From JAGNNV01 sp031412915 (GTDB taxonomy: Bacteria > Acidobacteriota > Vicinamibacteria > Fen-336 > JAGNNV01): 64,000 nucleotides of DNA. The DNA lies in the NCBI GenBank assembly GCA_031412915.1, contig JANODX010000062.1, positions 7,734-71,733 of the forward strand, read 5' to 3'. The first letter of the stretch is position 1, and each line of letters opens with the position of its first letter. A program made the position numbers and the translations under genes. Shown here piece by piece: positions 63,707-64,000 of the stretch. The notes under the pieces are model-generated. The model did not search any database, was not told the DNA's origin, and saw only the letters and a list, made by a program, of their open reading frames with translations.

Positions 63707-63883
63707 CTAGTTGGTTCTGGCTCGGCGCTCCCGAAAGAGCGTCCGGTACCGCTCTCGGCCGATCTCAAGGTGGTGACTCGGAGTGCGCCGGGCTTTCTTC
63801 TCGAAGCAGTGCAGCGCGTAGACACCCTCTTCGAACTTCGCGACGTAGAAGATCCGAATGCTGCTGAGTAACCTTGCTGCGAC
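63707..63883 (-). pseudogene. Truncated Gp49/HigB-like toxin remnant
   Basis: The frame between two stops (63884-63886 TAG upstream and 63707-63709 TAG downstream) encodes VAARLLSSIRIFYVAKFEEG, then YALHCFEKKARRTPSHH and RERYRTLF. This matches the C-terminal half of Gp49/HigB toxins (usual pattern RVIYVAKF..AVYVLHAFQKK). The N-terminal half and any ATG, GTG or TTG start are missing. It lies directly before the XRE antitoxin gene in the order toxin-antitoxin. Confidence 0.68.
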
Positions 63884-63892
63884 CTATTGTTT

Positions 63893-64000
63893 CTAAGAGA
63901 CTTGCGGAGAGGGCAGAAGTTCGAAACCGAGGCGAGCAGCGCGCTTTCGCAGAGCCAGGACCTTGTCCGCCTCAGACCGTGTTTCGAGGTTCTGTAGACC
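63893..64000 (-). CDS. C-terminal end of a gene running off the window (transposase-like tail possible)
   Basis: The frame entering from the window edge ends at TAG 63893-63895 and codes 35 residues ending KRAARLGFELLPSPQVS. A basic ARLGFELLP tail is common at the end of several transposase families, and the location next to a decayed toxin gene would fit an insertion, but the identity is not established from 35 residues. Confidence 0.4.
   Translation of the reverse strand, partial: GLQNLETRSEADKVLALRKRAARLGFELLPSPQVS

Overview
The window is a GC-rich (about two-thirds G+C by eye), densely coded bacterial chromosome segment with genes on both strands, many 4-bp ATGA/GTGA stop-start overlaps, several TTG starts placed behind strong Shine-Dalgarno sequences, and one tRNA. 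A VWFA-related protein of the type common in Acidobacteriota (35170-36117), an ExeA/GspB-like pair, secreted S9 and M14 peptidases, a propeller-GGDEF sensor and paired Ser/Thr kinases fit an acidobacterial chromosome. That assignment is inference from gene content; no rRNA or complete marker set is present.

Layout. 1-8 kb: 3' part of a minus-strand valS (truncated by the window start), a receiver protein, a zinc-ribbon membrane protein, a zinc alcohol dehydrogenase, and the ExeA-like ATPase with a GspB-like partner. 8-16 kb: a fold-type III PLP enzyme whose stop codon lies at the edge of a MITE-like palindrome, an inositol-monophosphatase/ADP-ribosylglycohydrolase fusion with a degenerate second domain, a secreted M14 peptidase, tRNA-Arg(TCG), a PduO-type adenosyltransferase and a secreted thioredoxin-like protein. 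16-30 kb: a double-PDZ protein, a receiver-GGDEF protein with a Glu at the phosphorylation site, a methyltransferase-glycosyltransferase fusion with GDP-fucose synthase, an S9 peptidase, a membrane metallophosphoesterase, a propeller-GGDEF sensor, and a phosphatidyltransferase/PerM/membrane-protein run.

30.0-31.7 kb is the most unusual part: two BrnT toxin modules and a DUF1801 gene, all on the plus strand, are separated by two sequences with the architecture of integron attC sites. No integrase is in view, so this looks like a small attC cluster without integrase (CALIN). 31.9-38 kb is a minus-strand run: homocysteine methyltransferase/methylenetetrahydrofolate reductase, VWFA protein, CsaA-like protein, pyrR, pyrB, pyrC. 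A 568-bp nested palindrome (38217-38784) precedes tyrA (with a C-terminal AroQ-like segment), an LplT-PlsC fusion and a GT87-like gene. 43-49 kb is a minus-strand housekeeping operon aspS-phoH-ybeY-corC-era. 49-56 kb is a signalling block: gamma-carbonic-anhydrase-like protein, two Ser/Thr kinases (one with FHA), and divergently an ECF sigma factor with an anti-sigma/von Willebrand factor A fusion. 56-59 kb holds two tandem-UspA proteins flanking a CBS protein. 59-64 kb holds a GIY-YIG protein, an HD-GYP protein, an orphan VapB-like antitoxin, tyrS, an XRE antitoxin with a decayed toxin, and the tail of another gene.

About 40 copies of a short imperfect palindrome (core TTCGACNNGCTCAG or its complement) occupy most larger intergenic gaps from 17.9 kb onward and produce many spurious open frames. 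Two GGDEF proteins and one HD-GYP protein show that the organism makes and degrades a cyclic dinucleotide, most simply c-di-GMP.
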